A stretch of DNA of 64,000 nt from Tamarix chinensis (Eukaryota > Streptophyta > Magnoliopsida > Caryophyllales > Tamaricaceae), in the NCBI GenBank assembly GCA_030549775.1, contig CM060173.1:40124610-40188609 (forward strand). The letters run 5' to 3'. A program made the translations under genes and the position numbers. This document shows positions 25,089 to 35,899 of this stretch, piece after piece. The notes under the pieces are model-generated. The model did no database searches. It was not told the DNA's origin and saw only the letters and a program-made list of their open reading frames with translations. Position 1 is the stretch's first letter. Every line of letters starts with the position of its first letter.

Positions 25089-27354
25089 TCATAATATCAT
25101 GTCTTCAAACTCCGAAATATCCGACTCATCGATTTGCACAATAGGCGGTAAGCCTACAATATCTGAAAAAAGAAATAAGATAAAAATTAAAAAATAAAAC
25201 ACATGAAATACTTAAAAAAAAAGTATCGATAAAATAGAATAAAAGAATACCAGCTTCAATGTTTTCAATCTCCTCAATAATCTCTTCTACTTGAGGATGA
25301 TCCGAAGATGACTTTATCCAATCTTGCGTACAAACCAATGCTTCTACCATTCTAGGAGTCAAAGAACTACGAAACGGATCAAGAACGCGGCCTCCCGTAC
25401 TAAATGCAGACTCAGATGCAACTGTGGATACAGGCATAGCTAAAAGATCCTTAGCCATCAAAGCAAGAACTTCATAATTTATAGCGTTATCCCTCCACCA
25501 ACTAAGGATATCAAAACTTGCACCAACAACAAGCAAGTTATCCTCCAAATACTTGTCTAAATCATTCCTTCCATGAGCTAAAGTAATCTCAGCTGCCACT
25601 GTTTCTTCAAATTCTTTACCAACTGGATCACCATGCTCACAAATGACCTCACTTACATTCATAGTTGAAGATGGCTTAGGGGCTGAAGATGATGTAAGCT
25701 TAGAGGCATAGAAGGCATACAATTCTTTCAAAGTTGTATCAACCTTAGCATGTATGTCAATTGCAAGTTCAGATTCAAAATACTTATTTATTGCCCAACG
25801 CACAAATTTCATCTTTCTCCTAGGATCAAGAATCACAGCAATAAATAGCAACACATTGATATTTGTAGCACTTCCCCAATATTTATCATATTTTGATTTC
25901 ATACCCAAAGCCATCACACTTATGTCAAAATCATCACCATCTCTAGCCACACTAATCATTTTCAATATACCACAAATCTCTTGCAAATACATGTTACCAG
26001 TGACATACAAGGAACCAGATATCCTCAAAGTTGTCTCATAAAAATATTTCAAAAAAGGAAGCAACACACGCACATGCTCCCAATCATCATCCATTGGCAT
26101 GCCCTTTAATTTGTCCATTTCAAAACGATATTTCTTATCTCTTTTCATCAAATCAAAAGCTTTCTTAAACTTAAAGGCAGCATCCAACATAATATATGTA
26201 GAATTCCATCTAGTTTCAATGTCCAAACATAACATTCTCTTGGACTCCAACTTCTCTTGCTCAACACAAGTCTTGAATTTGCTCAATCTAGAGGGAGATG
26301 ATCTCACATATCTCACAGCATATCGAACTCTAAGAATATGATCGTTGGACTCTTTCAACCCCTCTTTCACAACAAGGCTCAATATATGAGCAATACATCT
26401 AATATGTAATAAAGATCCATTTAAAACCGACTCACCCCAACCATTGAGTCGTTCTCTCAAATACTCAATACACTTATCATTTGAACTTGCATTATCAACT
26501 GTTAAAGTTAACACCTTATCAATATTCCAATCAATTAAACATCTTTCAACAGATCTACCAATAATCTCACCAGAATGACCAGCAATTGGACAAAAATTAA
26601 TAATCTTTTTATGCAATTTCCAACTCTTATCAATAAAATGAGCTGTGAGGACCATGTAACTCAAATTTTGACAAGAAGTCCATGTATCAGTGGTGAGACA
26701 AATGCGACTTTTGCAACTCTTAAAAAATTCCTTCAACTTTGTTTTCTCTCCCATAAAAATTTGCAACGTATCTCTAGCAATAGTAGTTCTAGAAGGAATT
26801 ATTGCTCTAGGTTGTGTCTTTGCCATATACCTTCTAAATCCCTCCCTTTCTACAAATCGAAAGGGTAATTCATCCAAAATGATCATTTCAACCAATGATT
26901 TTCTATGCTCTTCTTGGTTAAATTTCCAATTAGTAACACTAGTTATCGCGGATGATGGAAGACCGCCATCACAATAAGAAGCATTCATTTTTAAAATGAA
27001 TTGTTTCTCATCTATATTCACAGGGTACTTCTTACAACTCTTTAAATGGTTAATCAAATTAGAAGTGCCTTTAGAAGGAGCAGCCACATATTGATTGTTA
27101 CAATAAATACAAACTGCCTTTTGATCATTTTTATTATGACATGGTATTTTTTCAAAATGATCCCAAACCCATGATCTAAATTTTTTTGTCGGTGGCCCAC
27201 CCTCGTTCCTACTCTCTTTAGAAACTTCAGATATTTCATTTGAAACAGGTTCTAATGGGGGCACAGGAGGACATGGGAAAGGAGGAGTCATTTCTGGAGA
27301 GATACCTGGTGTCCCGCCGCTATCGGCAATTTCAATCTCATTCACTGATTCCAT
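25089..27354 (-). CDS. hAT transposase (zinc-finger BED, RNase H-like, hATC)
   Basis: This enzyme would cut and paste the surrounding hAT element. From ATG 27354 an open frame runs 742 codons, but its last 40 residues read into an apparent intron. Donor G|GTATTC (25250) and acceptor TTTTTTCAG|AT (25163) remove 88 bp and keep frame, giving about 725 residues that end at TGA 25089-25091 with an acidic tail (DESDISEFEDMIL). Domains: proline-rich N-terminus; BED finger around residues 61-111 (C82, C85, H103, C107); RNase H-like core with D223 (TTDTW) and D287 (TVDNAS); C-x2-H at 320-323; DUF4413-like region about 485-590; hATC dimerisation region about 600-685 with E648 (ASES). Composition is coding throughout with no frameshift. 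Ac/Tam3-type plant hAT transposases are of this size. Whether it is expressed or active is unknown. Confidence 0.95.
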
Positions 27355-27408
27355 GCTGTTATTGCCTGCCAGATCCGGAGATCCCTAGTGTTGGTGCTAG
27401 GCTGCTAG

Positions 27409-30130
27409 CTGTCACAATTACATTTTATGAACAAAAATAAAATAGAGTCAATACTTATGAACAAATATTGATCATGATAAGCTGTATTTATTCATACTAA
27501 TAAAAAAAAATCAGAGATAGATATTATGTTGGAATAGGCAGCAACATATGATATTATGATATAAATTGAGAGAGAAACAGAGATATGTTTGTATGTTTAT
27601 AATTTAAATGCAGATACTATCATACTGCTAGTAGGATTAGTGTAAACATGTTTATGTTTGTATATTTATAATTAATAACCTGTTTATGTTTGTATATTTA
27701 TAAACTGTTTATTTTTACATAACAGAAATGGGAAAAAATCAAGGAAAGTATCTTTATATATAGAGAGAGATGTGTTTGTAATTGTAATATAACCTATCAC
27801 ATTGACATTACACAGTGTTTAATATATAGATATATGTAAACCAGTTTTAATAAATATTTTTGTTCATAAAATGATCTTTACACCAGAAAAGCTAAAATGA
27901 CATTTATACACAACTAGTGATAGCATAAAAAAGGTAAATGTTTGTCACATACATTAATTTAGAGCACAAAAGTGCACAATGATATAACATGTAGTTCACC
28001 CATATCATGTATTGATCCAAAAAAAAAGGAAAAAGGATCGAGGACAAAAGTGCATGTATTAAATCAATGCACATGCATGTTGTCATCAACAAACAGGGCA
28101 ACAGTTGGTGTAAAAGATGGGTACAGATATTTTACAAATAATTTATCCCACTCTTCCGGCAGAAAACCTGTAAAAGATGACATTCAAGAACAGAATACAT
28201 TAAAGCTGAAGCCACAGTTTGCATTTGCAACATTTTCTGTGAATGCCAAAGCTGGTTTCTTATTCTGTATGAGTATATGTTATGTGCTAAATTCTACATA
28301 ATTGGAAGATCGCTAGCTTTAGAGTGATATTGATAGGCTTAGATGAAGATCCTATGCCCTAGATTAATTAACAAATAATAGGAATTGAGTGAGATATCAA
28401 GAGTTATAAACACAATTCTTTCAACCTTTAAGAAATGGCTTGTAGGTCTAATTCATCACTAGTTATTTAAATCTGCCTAGAGATAATTTGGGTTAATAAT
28501 TAGTAACATGTTCCATATAGCTTGAGAAAGTATATCGAATAAATATTTCTAATGTCATAAATAGAAGGATTGGATTTAAGAAGTTTACATGCTGGTTTGG
28601 GAAGTGAAGTGGATCCTTAGTGCCTTGTCTCTGATTGAATTTACAACTGTAGTATGCTCTATTAGCACTTAATTTCAAATTTTCCTAGATAATCTCACCT
28701 CTTAATCAATCCTTTAGGCATAGTTAAGACTTAAGAGTTCTTTGTTATAGTGATTAATTACTGATCCATATAGGAACAATATTATTTAGCAAGCAAACTA
28801 TTTCAAACTTAATCACTCATTAAATTATTACTATTAGTAAAAGGGGCAAAAATTATCCTTACTTTTTATCACAGTATACAATAAAATACATCCAACAAAT
28901 AAAAAAATATTAAAAGAAATCCAAAAATGTCAATAAGCATTAGTTTATTTCATCTTTGTTTCAGCATTTAATTTACCAAAAGGGCTCTTAGTCTCATTAC
29001 TTTATTACTTGAGCAATCAATACACTTTTAAGTTGCGCTGATGTACATCAACATCCGTATATCATTGTCAGCATGGCACCAAAAGAAAGATGACACTCCA
29101 GCAATATAAATGACACTCCGTATATCATTTATGTTTGCAATATTGTGGCACCACAACCACAATTTTATCACCTAGCGAGGACATACGGAAGGCCAATTGG
29201 GGTGGTTGCCCTCAAGGAGGACCGACTGATAAGCAATTGTGCCCTCCTGATCAAGGATACTAACAAACCCATAGAACTTCAAGGCAAGCTAGTAGTTGGA
29301 TGGACATGGTCACTAATGCATCGAAACCAAGTCCTTGACTAAAATTACTCAAAAAATCAGAAACATTAAGAAATAATCAGCCCTCTTCTCTCGGTACAAT
29401 ATCAATATTGAGAAAATCAGAAAACAACCTTACATAACCCTAAAAAACCATTGGCAGAATCATCTACTCAACTATGCAAGCTATCTACAAACAAATTAGC
29501 ATAACCGACCTCATCTTCCATAACCCTAAAAAACAATCAACAATTGACTATATGACAATAAAATAGACAAATTAACAAACAATTAGGGCATACCTTAAAT
29601 GGCAAAACAAGCCTTGAAAGAAGAATCAGCAAACAAGAACAATGCCCTACAAAGAAAAATTAAAATCGATAGAGTTAGACAAAGGATTATGTAAGAATTA
29701 CTGAATTAGAAATAGCCCCTTACGAATTGAAAACAATTGTACCTGGCGGTGGCTGCGTGGGAGGGAGTGGTTACTGCTGCGGCCGGCGAGCCTGCGAGGC
29801 TTGCTCTGTGTGGGAGCCTGGGAGGGAGTGGTTGCCTGGTTGGTTCGAGAAGAAGAAGAACGAAGGGAGGGAAGGGAAGGCAGGAGAATCGAAAGGAAGA
29901 ATGGAGGCGGGATTCGGGAAAAATAAAAGACAGGTTGACTTGTGGGCGACCGCCGACCGGGCGTGTAGGAGACTCGTGGGCGACGACGGGCGTGCCGGAC
30001 CGGTCGCAGAAAAATTGGATTGGGCCGAATTCGTGAGTGGAGAGCCAAGCCAACTAGCCAAGCCATGCCCGTGCCGTGGCCGGGGGGTGGGCTCTGTAGC
30101 CTGTCGGCCTGTCGCCGGGTCGTAGAAGGA
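27409..30130 (-). promoter_or_regulatory. hAT 5' region: GC-rich leader and inferred 5'-UTR intron
   Basis: Upstream of the transposase start is about 2.3 kb of AT-rich DNA without convincing genes, then a distinctly GC-rich block (about 29745-30125). On the minus strand a donor-like GCCAG|GTACAA lies at 29742, and an acceptor-like TTGTGACAG|C ends at 27409, 55 bp before the ATG. I infer a non-coding first exon within the GC-rich block and a 2.3 kb leader intron, as is frequent in plant transposase genes. Open frames on both strands of the GC-rich block are compositional. Splicing is unverified. Confidence 0.35.
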
Positions 30131-30262
30131 AAAAATTAGTTAGACTGGCGGCCAGACCGGAGTAGGTTAATAATTACTAATTAGGTTAAATAATTATATA
30201 TATATAATTTATTTAATAAAAAATATTTACATATTTTATTTAAAAAAATATATTTTCTTATA

Positions 30263-30456
30263 TATCGGATATTTTAATCGGATCGGATAATCCGGACAAA
30301 TATCGGATCGGATATCCGCTCCGAAAATTTTTAATTTTGACCGGATCGGATATCCGGTCCAGTTTTTAAAACCCGGATCGGATATCCTAAAACCCGGATC
30401 GGATATTTTAAAAGTCGGATCGGATTTTCGGATCCCGGATTTTTTGCACAGCCCTA
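30263..30456. repeat. Right subterminal CGGATATCCG repeats of the hAT
   Basis: GGATCGGATATCCG and ATCGGATCGGAT words fill the 190 bp before the right terminus and mirror the left cluster at 24284-24560. Confidence 0.75.
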
Positions 30457-30479
30457 CTTTCCATTTTACCCTTTTCGAT

Positions 30480-31340
30480 TATTATTAGTTGGTGTAGGGT
30501 GGAGGTCGAGAAGGGGAAAGAAAGGAAGAGAACGATGGTTGTGGGGGTGAGTAGGGTTATTAGGTAGTGTAGGGAGGCAGTTAGGGTGCCAAGAGGTGGC
30601 TATGGTGGTCAGTTGGGTGGTAGCAGTGGTGGTTGAGGGTGGTGGAGCAAAAATGGGGGAGGAGATGGGAAGGGAAAAAGGGAGAAGAGAGGGGTTCTAC
30701 GGGGAATTGACGGACGTCAAGGGGGTCAAAACAGGTAGAGAATGAGGAGATAAGGAGAAGAAAAGGAAGAGGGAAAGAGGGCAGGTATGGCGGGTTAGGT
30801 AGTTATAAGGGGTCAGGTGTATAAAGTGGTTGGAAGAAGAAGAAGAAGAAATAGAAGGCGAAAGGAGGGCATGTGGGGGAGGGGTACAGGGGCGTGCTTG
30901 GATAAAATTGGAAGGATATGGACGAGGGAGAGAGGGAGAGGTACGCTATAATGGCACGGATGTAGGGGAGTTTGTAGTGCAAGTTGTAGGCTGCCATGGG
31001 GGACATTTGGTCGAAGAAGGAAGGAGAAAGGAAGAGGGAAGGAGAAGGGGGCTACAGAGCAGTTGACAAGGAATGGAAAAGAAGGGGAATAAGTCAGCCT
31101 TGTGCACGTGAGGGAGAGGGAAAGAAGGGGGAAGAGGTTGGGCTAGCCTAACCGAGGGAGGAAAGGAAAGAAAAGAAAGAAGAGGAGGCTGTCAAACTGG
31201 ACGAGAGGGGGGAAGAAGGAATAGGGCCAATGGGCCAATGAGGAGGGAGAAAAGAAGGTAGGCAGACGACTTGAATGGAGGAAAGAACAAAAGGAAAAAG
31301 GAAGGAAAATAAGAAAGAGAAAGGAAAAAGGAAAAAGGAA
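30480..31340 (-). other. Purine-rich block of the inverted LTR
   Basis: This GGAAGAGG-rich region is the complement of the pyrimidine-rich block in the plus-strand LTRs. Short charged frames exist on both strands but recognisable domains do not. A weak TATA-like TTATAA (30804-30809 complement) is near the expected promoter position. I see no gene. Confidence 0.5.
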
Positions 31341-32233
31341 AAAGGAAAAAAATTAAAATTAAAATAATTTTTGTAATAAGGGTATTTAATTATTTATATA
31401 GATAAATTAATTTAATACATTCATTTATATAAAATTTAAGAGGGTAATATTAGTAAAATATAGGTTTGAAAAAATTATATAAATAAAATAATTATGATAA
31501 AATAATAAATATTTATTTTAATTTATTAAATATTGATATTCATTTTTATACACCCAAAGATTTGAAAAATAATTAAATCAATTAATTTAAAAATTAAATT
31601 ATCCTAAATGAGTTTTAAATTTTGGGATATTACAATATAACTTGATGTAAGCATGAGAGCATGCTCTGATTTGTAATATGCATACCAACCTTATATTGAT
31701 GCATATCCTAAAATATCCTAACTTATATACTAGGATAACTTGGTTTACTCAATACATAGCATACTGGCATAACCATTTGTTTCGTTACCTACCCAATTCC
31801 ATGAACAAATGACTTTTTGTATGTAGGAATAGTGGGATAGTACATGACCCTTGTTGTGGGAGCTACTAGTGACTAAAGAAAGTTAGTCAGTCTAATGAAA
31901 AACTTACCTTTGTAACATGTTTTCGATTCCTGTTTAGAAATTTAAACTCTTTTTGTCTAATTTCTCTTTTAGTTGATTTTTATTTCTCCATTATGCTTAT
32001 GGATCTTTAAATGAATTGATTTGTATCATTTATGATAATTACGCATCTTCCTTTTTTATGTTCATCTTGGTTGGTATCATAGCCTTATATCTTGCATAAG
32101 ATAAATGGTGAATCATCTATCTTATTCTAAGTATAGTGGTAGCACTTCAAATTTTCCTACTTGTTGGTATTTTGCTTCTATAGGACTTTAAAAAAAATAT
32201 AAAAATATGCTAATAAAAAATGGGAGTGTTACA

Positions 32234-33400
32234 CCATAATAGTGGGCCATATTTGAAAATACAGTCATGTTAAGTGACATAATTGACCTATGTTTTGTAG
32301 TGCACTCTTGTTGACAAGATCATTTGAGGTTTTTACAAGTATGTTTATTATATTATTTTATTACTTATATTTTATAGTTTTTGCAATTATATATTAGGTT
32401 TTTTTTTATAGAAGGATACCTTATTTAATAGTTTGAACGATTTAAAGGAGAAACACGCTAAATAAATTAGAATGATGTAAGAAAAAGTATTGATCAAGAA
32501 GGAGAATCCTTGACTAAGTTATCAATTGAAACCAAACCAATCATTAGTATAAAATATAAATTCTATCAATCAGAATAGTCATAATGATTATACATCTATA
32601 AGTGAAAATTATTAATTAATTGTATACTTGGATGATTGTTTAGACTATTTTTTAGCTTATTTGACCTAAAAACTTTCAATTGCAATGTCTAGATAAGACT
32701 TTTATTTGGGTTAAAAAGTTCAAAATAATGTTTGAATGATAACCTTTTTGAACTATTTTTATTATTTTTTAAGCATTTTAGAGTGGCTTTAAACTTAGAT
32801 TTTGTAAAAGAAAAATTCACTTGTAACGTTTGGATGGCATGTTTATTTGGGTGAAAAGTTCAAAGCATCATTTGGATGACCTTTTTTTTTGAACTATTAT
32901 TATTATTTTATTATTATTATTATTATTATTATTTTATAAGTTTTTTAGAGTAATTTTTATATTCAACACTTAGTACTTTTTAAGCGTTGAACTTTAAGTT
33001 TTTGCATATTTGGTAACATATTTTGGATAGTTAATAAAATGTATATAAAAAAATTATATATTAAATCAATTTTGTTGGTATTTAGATTAAAAGCTTAGAA
33101 GGAGGCTTATTATAAGAAAAAAATATATATATTTTTTAGAGTAACTTATATAAAATAAGCTTCACTTTTAATTTTTCAATTCGTTATGCCAAATAAATCA
33201 AAAATCTAACTTTTCGACTTTAAACTTTACACTAGTTATTTAAACCAATATCGCTAAATGTACATTTACCAATTATTATGTATTACATAATCGTTCATCA
33301 TGATGCATGTAGACAATTGCACAATATTATAGTAGTATCTATAGACTATAGTATATGAATCAAAAAAAGTATGTGATCGTAAAAGGAAGTTTGAAAGAAA
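32234..33400. other. AT-rich spacer upstream of the DUF3339 gene
   Basis: There is no gene. It contains a degenerate duplication: TTGAACTATT with neighbouring AAAAGTTCAAA and TGGATGA words near 32700-32760 recurs near 32860-32905. It also contains an (ATT)n run at about 32905-32935. The text resembles old miniature elements, but I could not fix their ends. Confidence 0.4.
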
Positions 33401-33479
33401 GACGTCAAACTTAATAAAGACGCAATCATCTTTGGGCACCCGAGTAGACGGTGACAGGACGAGCTACATGAGCCAAACA

Positions 33480-33742
33480 TTACTCGCTTCCCAATCCCAC
33501 ACGTCAGGCTCACACCTTTTTAACGCCCTTCCTTTCCATCCCTCTCTCACTTTTGGCGTGTGAATGCTCATTTTCCATTCCGATTCACGTTCCACCTCTC
33601 AAAACTCATAAAACTCTTTCCTACATCGTAGAAGAAATATAGAGAAGAAAAAGAAACGCCACAAAACGAGGCACAGGCTGGGAGGGAGGGAGGGAGGGAG
33701 AAAAGAGTAGCAGCGGTTATCGAAATCGGTACGACGACAAAA
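33480..33742 (+). promoter_or_regulatory. Promoter and 5' leader of the DUF3339 gene
   Basis: Base composition becomes more GC-rich and non-repetitive here. An ACGTCA element lies at 33501-33506, and CT-rich initiator-like sequence (CCATCCCTCTCTCAC, about 33536-33551) fits a TATA-less plant core promoter. The leader includes five GGG runs spaced by one base (33680-33698). The start ATG is in the context CAAAAATGAC, which is favourable in plants. The exact transcription start is not visible. Confidence 0.45.
33680..33698 (+). promoter_or_regulatory. Potential G-quadruplex in the 5' leader
   Basis: GGGAGGGAGGGAGGGAGGG on the sense strand, ending 44 bp before the ATG, has five G-triplets with single-base loops. 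This is the textbook strong quadruplex pattern and could form in DNA or in the mRNA. Its location in the leader is inferred. Confidence 0.55.
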
Positions 33743-33952
33743 ATGACAGATTGGGCTCCGGTGTTTATAGCGGTGTTGCTGTTCGTGTTGTTGACGCCGG
33801 GATTACTTGTTCAGATACCGGGGAAATGCAGAGTGATTGAATTCAGTAACTTCGAGACGAGTGGAGCCTCAATTTTGGTTCATTCGATCATATACTTTGT
33901 GCTTATCACTATCTTCTTGCTCGTTATTGGAATTCACATGTCCCTCGGCTAA
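33743..33952 (+). CDS. DUF3339 family small membrane protein
   Basis: A 69-residue protein begins MTDWAPVFIAVLLFVLLTPG, with the TDW-PV-F start, the GLL-Q-PG turn near residues 20-28, the FxNFxTSGxSILVHSIIYF core (35-53) and the IGIHMSLG end. All are hallmarks of the plant-specific DUF3339 family, whose usual length is about 68-72 residues. There are two hydrophobic segments, about residues 5-24 and 45-65, with a short polar loop between them, so it should be a two-pass membrane protein. Function in the family is not established. The gene has one coding exon, no frame damage and a good start context. It is the only ordinary host gene I can support here, in an island of non-repetitive DNA between transposons. 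TAA at 33950-33952 ends it. Confidence 0.95.
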   Translation: MTDWAPVFIAVLLFVLLTPGLLVQIPGKCRVIEFSNFETSGASILVHSIIYFVLITIFLLVIGIHMSLG

Positions 33953-34763
33953 TCGTTATTACTTATTGCTACTAACTAGTCGTAGTGGAGGTGATGAATG
34001 AACACTCGCATGCCAGTCTCTTTTGTTTGTTTTTTTCTGTTTTCCGTTCATCTGTTGTTGTGATTATGATTTATGAATTGAGCAAGTTATAGTGGATCCT
34101 TCGTCTATTCAATAGCTCTTCTGATGATCTATTCAGTTAAATGCATATGTTTATTATATATATGATTCCTTTATTATAGTTGACTGTTATTGACTTTAAA
34201 AAGGACCATTTTTTTTTTTGGCTGAACCGAAAAAGCGGGGCTTCTTTTGAGGGCCTGTGATGATTTTATTCTCTCTGTTTTATGTTATTATATTTATTTA
34301 TTTTATTGTCAGTAGGGACACATCAAGTGGATTGTCAATGCTATTATTGCCATCTAATATGCCCATGTAGATTTGATCGCATGTGGGTGTGGCGTAACCG
34401 CGTAAGGGAAAGAAAGTAATACGCCAATTGCCAAATATTTATTTCCGGCTCGGAAATATTCATCAATCAATATATATATATATATATATATCGAGCAATT
34501 CCCGCCTATCAACAGCTAATAGCCACTGTTTTCAATTTTTTTCGCTTTGGCTTCACTTCACCAAATTCAATATAATAATAAAAAGAAAATCATATTGCAG
34601 GGATCATTCCAAATGGAATATTATCTTGTGATCATGTGCCTTTGTAAATTCGTCTTTCACCCCTCTTTCTCTCAATGTTCATTAAATGTATTTATATAAA
34701 GTTTAATTAAGAAATTAATGATATATAAAAATTTTAGTTGAGGTGATAGTCTGGCCACGAAGA
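33953..34763 (+). other. 3' flank of the DUF3339 gene
   Basis: This is non-repetitive AT-rich DNA with no further gene. TTTGTTTGTTTTTTTCTG (34023-34042) and similar T-rich elements may belong to the 3' UTR and polyadenylation region. A (TA)n run lies at about 34469-34491. The short frames here lack coding character. Confidence 0.45.
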
Positions 34764-34780
34764 TAAGCTTGAAATGGGTC

Positions 34781-35061
34781 GGGCTGTCATCAAATTGGTT
34801 TGTTTACTGGTTGTATGTGTCATTTTATTATTCTGGTTAGATCGGGTTAGTAATATTTTATTTTCGGATAGTATTGGATTGATTTTCTAAATTGGATCAG
34901 TTTAGATTGAACTTATTCGAGTTTGTGTCATTTTGGGTAAACTTAACGGGTTGAGCTAGGTTTGTCTTGAGCTAGCTTGTGTTTGGATGATTTCAGGTTC
35001 GTATAAATTTGACCTATTAGTTTTGGGTAGCTTCCCTTAACTTGACGGATCGAGTTTTTTT
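34781..35061 (+). repeat. Direct duplication, left copy (about 280 bp)
   Basis: The segment from GGGCTGTCATCAAATTGG to TTGACGGATCGAGTTTTTTT is repeated almost base for base at 40845-41127 on the other side of the copia element, with a handful of substitutions. It is part of the hAT-like element. Retrotransposon insertion gives only a 5-bp duplication, so this needs another event. Confidence 0.85.
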
Positions 35062-35854
35062 AATATATGACAACACCCAAAAGGATCAACACCAAGATAA
35101 TCAACCAAATAATAGAACCCAAATCTACCATAAATAATTCACCAAAGTAATCCACCAATTATGGGTAGCAAGAATAAGCGAATAGATCAAAAAAATAAAT
35201 CAATCAACACACACACGATTTATATGTGGAAAACTCCTTCGATGTGAAGAGTAAAAATTACGGGATGTTTGAGGAGTCCACCCTATTTCCTTCTCTTATT
35301 ATGATAAATTTAGGGCAAAATGAACCACCCAAATCAAGTTCATAATAATTCACAACCCACTAACAAGAACATACATAAGAGATTAAGCAAGAAGAGATCA
35401 AAGGTGAAGAATATCACCACAAATCAGAGGTTTGGTCCCGCTGCAATAACAGACACACAAGATCTCAAAACAACGATTCAACCGTTCAAAATGAGGCCCT
35501 ATGTGTCCCCAACAATCTGACCAAATTTCAGCAAAATCCAACGGGGAAAACTCCAGCAATCGACAACTTTTCGAAAGTTGTTCTTAAATAATCGCAAATA
35601 ACTCTTCTCCCCAACCTTTTGGCTTCCTCTCTTCTTTTGCTTCTAATTGTGTGTGTGACTTTATGAATTCACACCTCTCACTTGTTGTCCTAATTTGTAC
35701 AGCAAGTATTTATACCAAAGGATTAATTAAGAAGCCTAAATAATAAGCCCAAGTTGGATTTAATCTAAGATTAGTAAAATACTATCAAATGCCCATTCAT
35801 TAGGACAAAGCAAAATATAAATTTTACTAACACATGTGGATTGGACCCACAACA
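35062..35854 (-). mobile_element. Copia 3' LTR, outer end truncated
   Basis: In element sense it starts TGTTGTGGGTCCAATCC, right after the purine tract. The outer end lacks the last 14 or so bases present in the right LTR (TGAAAGGGCCTAGG on the plus strand) and instead joins the duplicated flank at GAGTTTTTTT|AATATATGACAAC. Confidence 0.85.
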
Positions 35855-35868
35855 ATCTCTCCTTCCAG
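35855..35868 (-). other. Copia polypurine tract
   Basis: On the minus strand GGAAGGAGAGAT immediately precedes the LTR start TGTTGTGGG, the expected position of the plus-strand primer for reverse transcription. Confidence 0.75.
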
Positions 35869-35899
35869 CCCAATACGGGGACGACACAATCACTTCCAT

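Larger units (their letters stand above)
24284..30456 (-). mobile_element. Complete, possibly autonomous hAT transposon, TSD CTTTCCAT
   Basis: It is flanked by perfect 8-bp duplications CTTTCCAT at 24276-24283 and 30457-30464. Terminal inverted repeats match for 15 bp (TAGGGCTGTGCAAAA). Length is 6173 bp. Both subterminal regions are filled with CGGATATCCG-type palindromes. The minus strand encodes a full hAT transposase (27354 down to 25089) with all three catalytic-type residues and no internal stop, apart from a short intron. The perfect duplication and intact frame suggest recent insertion compared with the surrounding LTR debris. It sits in the minisatellite of an inverted LTR. Confidence 0.95.
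22295..31634 (-). mobile_element. Inverted solo LTR (family A-like) containing the hAT
   Basis: On the plus strand it starts TGTAACACCCCC (22295) and ends GGGATATTACA (31634). In its own sense it runs TGTAATATCCC to GGGGGTGTTACA. It carries inverted GTCCACC cassettes (22990-23125), a minisatellite of GGTAATTTGG type (24060-24275), a purine-rich block (30480-31340, pyrimidine-rich in its own sense) and the complement of TTAGCCTTAGTACTTGGTAC (22425-22447). Without the hAT and one 8-bp duplication it is about 3.2 kb. Flanking 5-mers GTAGA and ATATA do not match well, so the target-site duplication is decayed or a boundary is off by a few bases. Confidence 0.75.
20157..32233 (+). mobile_element. 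Possible outer LTR, interrupted by an inverted LTR and a hAT
   Basis: The left start TATAATACCCGTTTT resembles TGTAATACCC with one change. The right part (31635-32233) contains the LTR-tail words TTTACTCAATACATAGCATACTGG and ends GGGAGTGTTACA at 32233. Flanking 5-mers CCAAC and CCATA agree only in the first three bases. Without the insert the LTR would be about 2.7 kb. The right part is clearly the 3' end of a family-A-like LTR. The assignment of the left end is weaker. Confidence 0.45.

Noticed and set aside
25754..26977. Plus-strand ORFs antisense to the hAT transposase
   Set aside because: They are shadows of the transposase frame.
29145..29342. 65-aa plus-strand ORF within the hAT
   Set aside because: Residue mix is protein-like, but it is short, isolated, and antisense to the transposase unit. 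I could not support a gene.
29698..30125. Five overlapping ORFs in the GC-rich part of the hAT
   Set aside because: High GC keeps frames open on both strands and no domain is visible. I treat it as leader or promoter.
33953..34130. Second exon of the DUF3339 gene
   Set aside because: The protein is complete at 69 residues with a family-typical end, and the following sequence has no coding character.
35320..35520. 66-aa ORF in the copia LTR
   Set aside because: It lies within the LTR, is not kept in the other LTR (40300-40480) as an open frame, and has no domain.
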